64,000 nucleotides of DNA from Chaetoceros tenuissimus (taxonomy: Eukaryota; Bacillariophyta; Thalassiosirophyceae; Chaetocerotales; Chaetocerotaceae): contig BLLK01000047.1 of the NCBI GenBank assembly GCA_021927905.1, forward strand, positions 2,170,001 through 2,234,000, given 5' to 3'. Under the pieces are notes generated by a model. The model was given only the letters and a program-made list of their open reading frames with translations. It did no database searches and had not been told where the DNA came from. How positions within the stretch are numbered: position 1 is the first letter of the stretch; each line of letters begins with the position of its first letter. Shown piece by piece: positions 1 to 9,168 of this stretch. Both the position numbers and the translations under genes were made by a program.

Positions 1-526
1 AATACATTTGCATGTAATTGTGATGTAAATGCAAGAGCAAGATTATTTGAATAATGAAAGATTATCAATCCCAAAATAGTAAGCAAACAGACGTCTCCTA
101 TTGAGCGAGATGAATGTCCTATCCAGATTGTCATCTCCTACTTCCTCTACTGTATATATTGCGATCTTGTATTTTAGTACATGTGATTGCTAAATGATCA
201 AGTTACAACTTCACACAATATTACCTTACTTCTTTCAAGTTGAATCAGATCAAATGTTGGATCCATATTCTCTCCTGTCTCCTGTCTACGGAATAAATTG
301 ATGTCATTATGATGTCATATGGAAGAAAAATGAGGTTATTAGTACTTCACACAGTACTTACGGGATAAAGATACACGTGTTTCGCTTCATCGTCATAGTA
401 CAGAACAAAAGTGGCTTTCTGGATGAATGAGCACAAATTTCTAAAATCACATCTTGGATCTCAACATTTTTTTTAATCTGCTCCTAGCCAGGAAGGCTAT
501 TCTGAAAAAATTACTCTGTAGTAAAG
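1..526. other. intergenic, upstream of lumen-protein gene
   Basis: AT-rich stretch with no open frame of note on either strand. The part next to position 527 is presumably the promoter and 5' UTR of the gene that starts there. I see no clear TATA box, RNA gene or repeat. Confidence 0.5.
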
Positions 527-1342
527 ATGAGGATTCTACATCACAAATTTAGTAGTATTGCACTGCTCACAGTTTTTGCAAGTCAGTTACATCAAGCTCT
601 TGCGTTTGGAAGTACAGCAAAATATAACAAAGATAGCAGCGGTTGTAGAAGGGACTTTCTCAATTCGGCAATCATAACAACTACTGGCGTGATTGTGGGA
701 ATGCCCAAGAATGTATATGCAAAAACTATGGTTGATACAAATAATGATTACCCCGGAACAGCAGTGGAGCGTCTCGAAAATGTTAGAGCTAGGGTTGCAA
801 CACTCAGCGAAGAAGATCTTTCGGGAGACTGGGAAGACGTTCGCCGAAAGTTATTGTGGGCTGGTGGGTTAAAAGATCTACCAGATGCAATACCAGGACA
901 GGGATATACAGGGCATTCTTTCAATGATTATAATCACGTTGACTTGACGACAATGACAGACGGGACATCAAATAATAGGAATAATGGAGAGGTAAAAGAA
1001 ATTGCAATAGGAAACTTTCTCGGAGATGGAATTCGTAAAGCATCCATTCCTGAACTTGGAAGTGGAGGAAGTTGGTCAACTTGTGCAATTGGATGCAATC
1101 TAGACCCACCTCAAGATGTTGCCCATATTCAATTCAAATCTAAAATTGCATTCAAATTAGTATGGGTACCAAATGCAAACTTTGATAAGTTTGTCCTCGT
1201 GGACGATGATGGAAAAGAATTGGCTCGAGGATCTCCAACTGGACAACTACCAAACATCCGGCAAAGACAAATGAATTATGAACTTGTGAGAGGATCAAAG
1301 TATGCGCGCGTAGTTGATCAAATTGCATTCGGCTCATCATGA
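527..1342 (+). CDS. putative thylakoid-lumen protein, plastid-targeted via Tat-type signal
   Basis: Single-exon 271-residue protein with a layered targeting signal. Residues 1-26 form a hydrophobic signal peptide ending QALA, followed by Phe27-Gly-Ser, the heterokont plastid-import signature. Next comes a second signal with Arg-Arg (41-42), a hydrophobic stretch to about residue 58 and the thylakoid-peptidase-like site VYA (63-65). Twin Arg plus an A-x-A-type site indicates delivery to the thylakoid lumen by the Tat route (inference from known diatom signals). The mature part, about 205 residues, is soluble and rich in Asp, Asn and Gly; I do not recognise its fold, though lumen proteins of this size are often photosystem-associated. 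The ATG is the first in frame and directly precedes the signal peptide. Function unknown. Confidence 0.8.
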   Translation: MRILHHKFSSIALLTVFASQLHQALAFGSTAKYNKDSSGCRRDFLNSAIITTTGVIVGMPKNVYAKTMVDTNNDYPGTAVERLENVRARVATLSEEDLSGDWEDVRRKLLWAGGLKDLPDAIPGQGYTGHSFNDYNHVDLTTMTDGTSNNRNNGEVKEIAIGNFLGDGIRKASIPELGSGGSWSTCAIGCNLDPPQDVAHIQFKSKIAFKLVWVPNANFDKFVLVDDDGKELARGSPTGQLPNIRQRQMNYELVRGSKYARVVDQIAFGSS

Positions 1343-1484
1343 CATGCATAGAGTATTTTTACAGATTATACGTAATGTTAGCACACTATCTTAATTATTG
1401 GTCTGTAACTCATACTACATCGTAGATTTCATAAGTACTTTACTATCAAGGATTTCCAGTTTCAGTCCCACTTTGCGAAATACC

Positions 1485-1527
1485 TACCCAACACGATCGA
1501 GAACAACAAAGAAGGTCGTGTTGGGTA
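1485..1527. repeat. 12-bp perfect inverted repeat (hairpin) in intergenic DNA
   Basis: Arm TACCCAACACGA (1485-1496) and its exact reverse complement TCGTGTTGGGTA (1516-1527) enclose a 19-nt loop. It lies in the gene-less stretch 1343-1978, about 140 bp after the lumen-protein stop and 450 bp beyond the 3' end of the next gene. It could be a transcript hairpin between convergent genes, a protein-binding palindrome or part of a small element. Nothing else in 1343-1978 looks coding. Confidence 0.6.
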
Positions 1528-1978
1528 AGGAATTCATTATACTTCCCCGACGTACCATAGAGGCCAAAATGAAAATGACAATAAGATTGAAATGAAGAAT
1601 CATCTTGATAATTGTGGATTGAATTGATTTGAATATATTCTGTAGTACTTACTCTCCTAGTGATGAGTTGCAATCACCACCCTAACCACAAACAATACCG
1701 CTACCGATATACGTATCCTATAATCTACTTTCAAGTTCTAAGTAATCTTTTCTATTCTATTAGTATGTAATCTATTCTAAAAAATAACGTTCTGTAATTG
1801 ATTCGCATTGAAAATATAAAAATAGTTGATTATCTCGCATTCATCACTTTCTTTGCGATGATGGTCATTCAATCTCTAAAACCTAGCTAAAAATGCGTAT
1901 GGAAATCCTGAATCGTTATGCATGTGGAATCTAATAGCTCACTTTTTGAACATCTGATTTACATTTTGATTGCCTAGT

Positions 1979-2882
1979 TCACAATCCCACAATTTGATCT
2001 GTCCCTATGCAAGAACATTCATTATCTTGAGATGAAAAGAAAGCATATTGCCCGCAGGTACATTGATTATCTGTTTCTTCAATGTCTGTTTCGTCAAATT
2101 CAACAGGAAGGGAAGTCTTTCTACACTGTTCAAGGATATCAGCTCCGATTGAGGAGTGTGGGCAAACCTCTTGAATTTCCTCTGGACATCCCTTTGCAGC
2201 ACATAGGATTCGCATGGCCATGGAGTGAAATGCGAGACAACATCCTGTACGGCGCTGACATTCAACCAAAATGGACGATGAATCGATTGCTTGAAAGAGT
2301 CGAATTTGCATCTTGCAATAATTTGGTTTGGAAGAATCTTTTCCTTCTGCATAAGCAATGGCCTAAGAAATCAATCATCATTAGTTATAATTCGTCAAAT
2401 CCAACACTTTTTCAAAAACGTCATTGTTTTTCAATTCTTACCTTTTCATCATCATAAGTAACATTGAATGTATTATCAAATTTGTTGAGGCAGTCACTTA
2501 TTCTTTTGGAAATAACAGAGGATTCATCATCAACGTATTCGTGGGCCTTTTCCATGTGAAAATAAAATGGAAACTTTGGAAGGTTTTGTACATTCCATTC
2601 GTCCGATTCTTGCATTTTGTTGTTGTTATTTTGAAGCGGCGAGGAATTATTCACGATGTCGTGACTGCTGTGGTTCACTAGACGAGTCGTTTCTGCTCTT
2701 CTCATAGGCTCTCTTTTGAATACGACTGTAGGAAATCTTTGCTTTTCCATTGGACTTGTCGCTGCTCTCGTTAATTGGGCTCCCTTGGCGAGGTGCATCC
2801 TCTTATATGTTGGGCGAGCTTCGCTGATAAAAGCATTTGGTCGAGAGATGGTGTTATCGTTATTGTGATTGATTGAATTCAT
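1979..2882 (-). CDS. unknown Cys-rich protein, two exons
   Basis: Exons, in transcript order: 2442-2882, intron 2363-2441 (79 nt), exon 1979-2362. The intron starts GTAAGA, ends TTTCTTAG and has a CTAAT-like branch site; the junction is in phase, giving DDEK|AIAYAEG and a 274-residue protein. The N-terminal half is polar and low-complexity (Asn/Ser/Arg rich, no signal peptide). The C-terminal part is Cys-rich: CQRRTGCC, LCAAKGC, EVC, EQC, then CTCG and CSC near the end, which suggests a disulfide or metal-binding module, and it has an acidic DETDIEETD run. I recognise no family. The splice model rests on consensus plus frame only. Confidence 0.6.
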
Positions 2883-2976
2883 TATAGTAATCGTTTTTGA
2901 AAATTATGTCAAGCTTTGTTTGAAGTTTACTTCTATTTGTTAATTGTGTGTGATTGATAGTCTGGAGTTTCTTATT

Positions 2977-3253
2977 ATGAATATCAGCGATGCGCTACGA
3001 AACTTGCCGAAATCAAAAGAAGCATTGAACACCTTCAACATTGATCTGAACTTGGAACAAGCTGGAATTCATTTTACGGCCGGCTTGACACAAGAATTTC
3101 GTAATGCGAACCGACAGCTCTTCTTGACACCTTGCTTCTCCGGAATTAACGACAAATACGAATAATTTAGGTCTATTCTTGAAAAGAAAAAGTCTGCAAT
3201 CCTCTCCTCACATTTTAGATGATGAGGAAGGCGCACAGGGTGGTACGACTTGA
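2977..3253 (+). CDS. small unknown protein, possible two-exon gene
   Basis: Possible exons 2977-3100 and 3171-3253 with a 70-nt intron (3101-3170, GTAATG...AATTTAG). The frame is kept across the junction (TQEF|RLFLKRK) and gives a 68-residue basic/polar protein that ends DDEEGAQGGTT. Intron length matches others in the window. Reading straight through the donor gives an alternative 62-residue product ending at 3165. It lies 94 bp from the divergent gene that starts at 2882 and may share its promoter. No domain recognised. It may instead be the first part of a longer or decayed gene, because coding-looking stretches continue to about 3570 in other frames. Confidence 0.35.
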
Positions 3254-3616
3254 TAGTAATTACATGCAAGGTAAATGACTTCCTTTTGATTCCAGCATCG
3301 CCAATATTCAATGACAAGCATGCCACCTTTAAACCTGTAGAAAGGTTTTTGCCCTGCCAACGATACTTTTTCTTGGTACTCTTGGTGGAGGAAGTCTCCA
3401 TGAAAATGCAAAATGGCCACATGCAGACTTCAAGCGTTGAATTCTGCCACCATCATGCGAGCATGCGGCCAATGAAAATGCTGATGGTGAAGTACAGAAT
3501 TCTGAATTTCGACTTTTCATCAAGCGCGCCAAATCAAGCTTCCTATCTTTCATATCCAATCAGATTTGATAAAGGTCAGAAATATGCTCTTTACTTTATT
3601 ACTGTTGCATGTATTA
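3254..3616 (+). other. coding-looking remnants, no complete gene
   Basis: Between the small gene and the convergent phosphatase gene, the plus strand holds protein-like stretches in more than one frame. One, at about 3343-3452, reads FALPTILFLGTLGGG. A downstream stretch in the same frame, after a stop, runs to about 3570. They do not join into a gene by consensus splicing that I can find. Either a third exon is missed or this is a decayed 3' part of the gene starting at 2977. Confidence 0.25.
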
Positions 3617-5110
3617 CTACAGCATGCTTGTCGGAGTTGGCGTGGAAACGTCAACTGATAATTTCAATATATTTTGATTGTTGTCACAGGACGTAAAACC
3701 TTCTTCTTCATATATCTTTTGAGTCTTATCGGTCAAGTTGACAAATACTTCAGGTATTCCCATCTTGACTGCATGTTCTTTCACTGCCTTGATCAATTTA
3801 CTTTCAACTTGTGAATTTTTTGCTGTCGGTCTTACCGCTAAATGACTCAAGAATCCTGTACTTTCATCAAATGCAATACTTCCAGCGACTTGTAAACCTC
3901 TCTTTACTACAAATATCATTTCCGTTGAATCTGATTCATTTTGTTTTTGCGTTGTTTCGATTTCTTTCATACTGCTGCCCCTTCTGCGCAAATGAGTTCC
4001 AATTTCCTCATCTTCAACATAAAGATTTCGAAGAGCTTCGATCTGTTCCTGTATATGCTTCTCATGCTCATCAGCAAATTTACTTGTAATCTCTTCGTAC
4101 AACATGATATCATCACGTGGAACTAAATAACTCCAACCATCCTTCAAACCTCCACCTGTCAATAAAGAAAGATTTTGCAAATGTGGAGTCGAGTTGGAAG
4201 ACATCATTAGGAATCTACCCTTGCCAAAGTATTCTAGTTCTGTGATTCCCGTGTTGAAATGTACAAACGCAGATCTATGCGGCACACCATCATTTTCGAT
4301 GGAATGACCAAAACCAGAAACAATTCTTTTCAGAACAAGGCTCATAAAGTCTCCATGTCCAATCATAACAGCTGTTCGACGTCGTCGTAATCTGGGCGAT
4401 AGTTTATCACTCTCATGCTCTCCATGTTCTTCATCCAAACTCACACCAGCATCAAACAAGTCTTCATCGATGTCATGAGCTTGTAGCTGTAAATCCAAAT
4501 AGTCACATAACCAATTGTAAAAGCTGGCAGCTCTACTTTCAGATTGAGCTCTAGTTTCTGGTCCAGTGCCATGAGCATACCAACCTTTTGTTGGATCTTC
4601 ATCAAATCCCACAAAAGTAGGTGGTTTGGAAGCAGTTGCCGATGATAGAAATTCTTTAATCTCAGCTTGATTCATTCCAGGTAAGGGCCTATCTTTGATG
4701 TGACAACCTTCAGATTCGAAGTACAGACCATTCACAATAATACTAGCATCTCCCTTTAGATTTTGCAACGTTGGTAATATCGTTGCCATAGTTCGTCGCA
4801 TAGGACTTGTGATTAGTCTAATTGGATGAGAAGATTGGTTATCAAGATGTGGAACAAGATATTCCTTCAACTTCTCTGCCTGAAGTTCTCCCGTGGAAGA
4901 TATTCCTGGATCACTTGATCTATGCTCATCAACGAAATCATTCCATCCTTTAATGTCAAATTCAGGAGTACCTCCTTTGAATAGACTATGAGCTTTGCGA
5001 TACACCTCATTATTCTTTGATTCAGCATGTCGAATCATGAGCAGCCGAATAGATGGTTTCACCAAGCCTTCATTGGACTTTTTCTCCTTCTTTTCATCAT
5101 CGTTGGACAT
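3617..5110 (-). CDS. histidine phosphatase (phosphoglycerate mutase-like) fused to GNAT-like domain
   Basis: Single-exon 497-residue protein. Residues 20-265 are a histidine-phosphatase (PGAM superfamily) domain: the catalytic motif RHAESKNN holds the phospho-accepting His28 after Arg27, SPMRRT (102-107) supplies a phosphate-binding Arg, and IGHGDF holds the second His (252). Residues about 405-490 resemble a GNAT acetyltransferase fold: VAGSIAF, then HLAVRPTAKNSQVESKLI where the acetyl-CoA loop normally lies, and a C-terminal KIYEEEGF element. Family knowledge indicates phosphomonoesterase activity on a small molecule or protein. The acetyl-CoA loop is weak (no clear Q/RxxGxG/A), so the second domain may be non-catalytic. 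No targeting peptide is evident, so it is probably cytosolic. The substrate cannot be told from sequence. Confidence 0.8.
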   Translation of the reverse strand: MSNDDEKKEKKSNEGLVKPSIRLLMIRHAESKNNEVYRKAHSLFKGGTPEFDIKGWNDFVDEHRSSDPGISSTGELQAEKLKEYLVPHLDNQSSHPIRLITSPMRRTMATILPTLQNLKGDASIIVNGLYFESEGCHIKDRPLPGMNQAEIKEFLSSATASKPPTFVGFDEDPTKGWYAHGTGPETRAQSESRAASFYNWLCDYLDLQLQAHDIDEDLFDAGVSLDEEHGEHESDKLSPRLRRRRTAVMIGHGDFMSLVLKRIVSGFGHSIENDGVPHRSAFVHFNTGITELEYFGKGRFLMMSSNSTPHLQNLSLLTGGGLKDGWSYLVPRDDIMLYEEITSKFADEHEKHIQEQIEALRNLYVEDEEIGTHLRRRGSSMKEIETTQKQNESDSTEMIFVVKRGLQVAGSIAFDESTGFLSHLAVRPTAKNSQVESKLIKAVKEHAVKMGIPEVFVNLTDKTQKIYEEEGFTSCDNNQNILKLSVDVSTPTPTSML

Positions 5111-5128
5111 CGTATGGGTATATATCTT

Positions 5129-5136
5129 TTTATATA
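5129..5136 (-). promoter_or_regulatory. TATA-like box of phosphatase-GNAT gene
   Basis: On the minus strand TATATAAA lies about 20-26 nt before the ATG at 5110, inside an AT run. The gene would have a very short 5' UTR. Farther upstream, GCGGGAAA (5301-5308) resembles an E2F-type site. Both are motif matches only. Confidence 0.35.
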
Positions 5137-5610
5137 TAGTTGCTAGTTATACTACATATGTCTAAGCATCACATCACTTTGAACACTTTGATGGTAGTCT
5201 ATGATGATATTTGTATGGGAGAGGAGGAGAAACTTTGATTCCCAAACTCCTAGCTAGGTACAAAATAGCTAGCTAGACGATTCAGTATTCTCAAAGGTTC
5301 GCGGGAAAAAGGGATGAGGATGAAGGGAGACCACTGATTTTGTTGTTGAAATTGGGAGTTGATGAAAGTGTTGCTTATTATCCAGCAGGTTGTGGACAGT
5401 GCGGTACATTTTTCACCACGAATTCACTACATAATGTTTACATAATTAGAGTAGTCTGTTACACTTTCAATCAATAAAAGATGCTTGGATCGAGTTAATT
5501 GCTTGTCTTACACATGATGTTCAACAAAAACGGCTGAGATGCTGGGATGCAACTTGCGTCATATCTTGCAAGGTGAGATAGTGACATTTATGTGATGACT
5601 CTTGTTTTGC

Positions 5611-5976
5611 GCTGATGATTAATGCATTTATATGGAATTACCGTCTGAGATGTTCGCATCATGGAGGAGAAATCTGCGGCTTTAATGAGGCTTTTTCAAT
5701 CAACCTCTTTTCACCCTTGCATGTCATCACTATACTCACAGTACATCTAATTTATTCAAACAGAATTTGTTCTTGTGGATAGATTGCTACTCATATACTT
5801 ATGAATGTTATCACCATTCATCATGATGATGTTCTGTGAGAATTCACAGCAGGTAAGATTGGATATTCTTGATGAAAAGGGGGAATGAGTTAGTTGCTGA
5901 TGATTAATGCATTTATATGGAATTACCGTCTGAGATGTTCGCATCGTGGAGGAGAAATCTGCGGCTTTAATGAGGC
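5611..5976. repeat. 81-bp direct repeat pair in divergent intergenic region
   Basis: Copies at 5611-5691 and 5896-5976 start GCTGATGATTAATGC and end GCTTTAATGAGGC. They differ at one base (A5661 versus G5946), so identity is 80/81, separated by 204 bp of unrelated DNA. They sit in the 1.3-kb gene-less region 5111-6431 between two divergently transcribed genes. The near identity means a recent duplication or active conservation. There is no open frame or clear hairpin, and the ends lack the TG...CA of LTRs. The rest of 5111-6431 shows nothing else I can name. Confidence 0.85.
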
Positions 5977-6431
5977 ATCAACTATCCCCCCAGATTATCT
6001 GTTTCCTTTTTATTCATTTTCTCAAATAGCCCCTTTTTTTTGTAGGTGATTTGATTTCTTGAATAATCGAAGAGATTGAAAAATGAGACCGACAAAGGCA
6101 AGAAACAATCTTCTTTGGGAACATCGAGCAGTTTGCACATTACAGACCGCAACTTGACAGAATAGGTTGGAAGATGAAGATGACCAAGTATAAAAGTAAT
6201 TAGGAACAATAACATAAGTACATTGGTGTAAAATAGAGAAGTAGTATTCAGAGTAGCTATTAGCTAGCTAGGGAGTAGAACATTATACCATGTGTTTAGT
6301 ACGTACGTAGTAGAGCCCATCTTTTGTTTCCAATTTTCAACAGAACGAATACTCCTCTGTAGATTCAGATGATTGAGAGTTGAGTGTTGTAAATATAGGA
6401 ACAACAGAGCAAAACAAATGTAAAAGGCATC

Positions 6432-7916
6432 ATGACTAAAGCTGCATGCAATTTGATTTTCCGTGTAGCTACAGTTGCGCTTGCTTGGAGAACGATAAAA
6501 GCTTTGAGACGAAACAATGATGACAAAAGCAAACAAGATCCCAACGGACCTCATTGCCATCATGTGAAGATAGACTGGGAAATCCTCCAGCTCTGGGCAC
6601 TCTACGCATTTCATTCTCTGTATCAATACTCGGGCTTGGAATATTTCGTTGCAGTGTTTCCATTCTATTACTACTTCAAGATGGTTGTGATTATCATAAC
6701 TTTTCTCATTCCTAGAACGAAATTTGCATCTTTTTGGTTTGACATTGTACTTCTGCCAATGATGCATTACACACACGAATTGCTGACTTTAGATTGGAAA
6801 GGTTTCATCCAGAGAGAAGCTATTTTGTTGCCGTGGCAATTTTTGGACTTCTTTCTTTTACCTGGACTATTTACAGAAGATGAAGAGGCGTCATTTATTT
6901 TTAAGCTTCGTGATGATCAACTCAAGAGGTCTTCTCAAAAATATTCCAACTCTGAGAGCGACCCCCGTGATAGCAATGACAACAAGACAGAAAATGAAGA
7001 TGGGACACAAGAAATATCACCCAGAAAGCAGAATAAGATTCTTGAGACTTCGTCTTTTACTTCGCCAGTTGCTAGAAGTCGACTTGCAGCAAGTAGTCTC
7101 CATCTCCGAAAATTTTCTCAAGAACACAGATTTCCTACGGATGAGAATGATTTCGAAGAAACCGAAAAGCACAGACCACCTTCACCGTCCAACATATCTG
7201 TATCTTCTAGTCCTTCCAGAATGACAACTCCTCGGCGAAAGACAGCGAAAAATTCTGAACCAGAATCTATTTTGAATTCATCACCAAGACGCAAAGCCAA
7301 AGGTGCTCGCCCGCCATCTGTTGCATTCAAGCAAACAAAGTCTTCGCTGCTATCACAAACTTCTAAAAGTCCAACAAAGTCAAAGAGCAAACCCTTTCCA
7401 GAATCTAAATATGAAAGAGATAGACGGATCCTTCATTCTGTTCTGGACGACGATGACGATACAATATCTTTGTCATCAAGAAGAAGTGTTAGCAACAGCG
7501 TGCGAAAGTTCATTACAGGAGATGATAATATCCGCATTAGAGATTTTCTGTTTGACATCGAATTACCAGCTATACCTAGCCAAAACAGAGTTGGCGATGG
7601 CGATGATTTGACAGTGCGAAGTTCAAGGAGTACAAGAAGTGTTCGAAGCACCAAAAGCAGCATAACCACGAGAAGTTATATGAGAAGCACTGCTTTAGAT
7701 GAAGAACGAAGAAAGTCACTGGAAAAGTGGAGACGAGAAAGAGATGCTCGAAATGCAAAGAAAAATAAAGTAGCATCTTCTCGTTCGCGAAATACCCGAT
7801 TGAAACCAGACGAAGAACCAAACTTGTCACAGAGAAGCACACCAACACGACCAAGGTTACAACCAGAAAAAATAGATGGGATGCGTCGCCGAAGTGCTCG
7901 TACAAGTAAGGAATAA
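6432..7916 (+). CDS. REEP/HVA22 (TB2/DP1) family ER-membrane protein with long basic tail
   Basis: Single-exon 494-residue protein. Residues about 48-120 match the TB2/DP1/HVA22 domain: W-x-L-Y-A-F near residue 56, the paired hydrophobic hairpins around FPFYYYFKMVVIIITFLI, then FDIVLLPMMHY. Family members shape ER tubules or aid membrane-protein trafficking. The rest (about 155-494) is predicted disordered and rich in Ser, Arg and Lys, with repeated SxRS units (SSRSTRSVRSTKSS) and many SPxR/TPxR sites typical of kinase targets. Such a tail is known from REEP1-4, where it binds microtubules, but length and composition here are lineage-specific, so that role is inference. The start is the first ATG before the hydrophobic N-terminus. 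Confidence 0.8.
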   Translation: MTKAACNLIFRVATVALAWRTIKALRRNNDDKSKQDPNGPHCHHVKIDWEILQLWALYAFHSLYQYSGLEYFVAVFPFYYYFKMVVIIITFLIPRTKFASFWFDIVLLPMMHYTHELLTLDWKGFIQREAILLPWQFLDFFLLPGLFTEDEEASFIFKLRDDQLKRSSQKYSNSESDPRDSNDNKTENEDGTQEISPRKQNKILETSSFTSPVARSRLAASSLHLRKFSQEHRFPTDENDFEETEKHRPPSPSNISVSSSPSRMTTPRRKTAKNSEPESILNSSPRRKAKGARPPSVAFKQTKSSLLSQTSKSPTKSKSKPFPESKYERDRRILHSVLDDDDDTISLSSRRSVSNSVRKFITGDDNIRIRDFLFDIELPAIPSQNRVGDGDDLTVRSSRSTRSVRSTKSSITTRSYMRSTALDEERRKSLEKWRRERDARNAKKNKVASSRSRNTRLKPDEEPNLSQRSTPTRPRLQPEKIDGMRRRSARTSKE

Positions 7917-7970
7917 TGTAAGATAAATCCAATAAGGACTTTGAACTGTAATTTATTTTCTTCAAACATA

Positions 7971-8750
7971 TTAGAGGCTAATACGCGTAATCGACCAGGG
8001 ATTGCTTGTTGCAAGTCCACGTAGATTAAATGCAAAGGATATTCGAGGATCCTTACAACTTCCCTCCTCGTTATATTCTCGTTCAGGCACGCTGTGAGGC
8101 AACCATGGAGGAAAAATGACAATTTGTCCTTCATTCGGTTCCAATGTATGTATATTATCTTCAGTTGCATTCACTTCATCGTCTTGATTCCGAAACACCA
8201 GAGGAGCAGATCCATTTGGAATATTCACATAATAAACACCCGAAACCAATGCATCCTCGTGGACATGTTCCTTATGATATGCTCCTTTCCCTTGTTGTAT
8301 GGCTGCCCATAAATCTATTGTCAACAGTCCACTATGTATATGCGGAAGTAAAGACCTTGCCTCATCACTAATGCTATCAAGATATATCTCAATATGAGAC
8401 AGTATTTGATGATTCAATTCATGAATCTCTGGTGATTTTGATATATGAGGAGTACCATTTATGAACCCATGTACCCTTTGATGTTCAAAGAAATAGTCGT
8501 TGATTGTGAGACCATCTGTGGAATCTAGATTAGTTGAACTTGTGACTGTTCTCCTACGATTACCGCGTTTTCTCTGACGCCTTCCCTGAGAAGATGGCAT
8601 ATCTTCAATTACATGATTCTTTGTTGAGCAATATGCATTGAATGCGTTAATTGCAGCATCCTTGATTTTTCTATTTGTATTCACTGAAACAATCTTTTCT
8701 TGAATGAGATTTTTTGTAAAGATGGGCGCACTCCTCCATAGAATATTCAT
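7971..8750 (-). CDS. 2OG-Fe(II) oxygenase (FeII_Oxy_5 / TIGR02466 type)
   Basis: A 259-residue product when started at the ATG at 8750 (MNILWRSAPIFTKN), which matches the short N-terminus of this family; the frame stays open upstream to 8972 but that part looks non-coding. The C-terminal half carries the family core: HKEHVHEDALVSGVYYV with His162 and His164, then IVIFPPWLPHSV with His219, and DPRISFAFNL with Arg236, a candidate 2-oxoglutarate-binding residue. A double-stranded beta-helix oxygenase is the expected fold; the substrate is unknown. A basic stretch (RRQRKRGNRRR) follows the N-terminal motif and is atypical. It converges with the REEP-like gene, 54 bp apart. Confidence 0.8.
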   Translation of the reverse strand: MNILWRSAPIFTKNLIQEKIVSVNTNRKIKDAAINAFNAYCSTKNHVIEDMPSSQGRRQRKRGNRRRTVTSSTNLDSTDGLTINDYFFEHQRVHGFINGTPHISKSPEIHELNHQILSHIEIYLDSISDEARSLLPHIHSGLLTIDLWAAIQQGKGAYHKEHVHEDALVSGVYYVNIPNGSAPLVFRNQDDEVNATEDNIHTLEPNEGQIVIFPPWLPHSVPEREYNEEGSCKDPRISFAFNLRGLATSNPWSITRISL

Positions 8751-9168
8751 ATCGATTCCATCTACTTCGGCGCGTTTAGATCTACACTGTGAGTTTAGTA
8801 GATGTGAGATGTGGAGTAAGAAAAAGTATCCAAAGTGTATTGGATGCAGAGTGTAAGGTAGAGTGAAATCGTGAAATCTCAAAAATGAGCGTGTGGTCGT
8901 GTTTATGAATTGACATGGAAACAATGATGTCATTAGATCTATTTTTGTCTGAAATTTATTTAACGGCTTCAACTCATTTCTGCCAGCTCATAAATTACCA
9001 TCGTCGTCATCCAATCATTCGTCATACTTGCATTCCTTCATCGATCCTCCATTTCCAACCAATTCTTTCAACGACGACGACCAATAAAGTTCATTATTGT
9101 TTTTCCACAGCTGCAACATTCTAAATTTCTCTTTTGTAGAATCTTTATTTATGCATTTATTTTCAACA
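8751..9168. other. divergent intergenic region
   Basis: Promoter region shared by the oxygenase (minus) and the hydrolase (plus). Open frames here lack ATG starts or are short. There is no clear TATA, repeat or RNA gene. Confidence 0.4.

Noticed and set aside
5611-5976. 81-bp direct repeats as small LTRs
   Set aside because: No TG...CA ends, no target duplication, no primer site or internal coding; a simple duplication explains it better.
5982-6215. 77-codon minus-strand frame with hydrophobic start
   Set aside because: Low-complexity AT-rich translation, in the intergenic region of the 81-bp repeats; no coding pattern.
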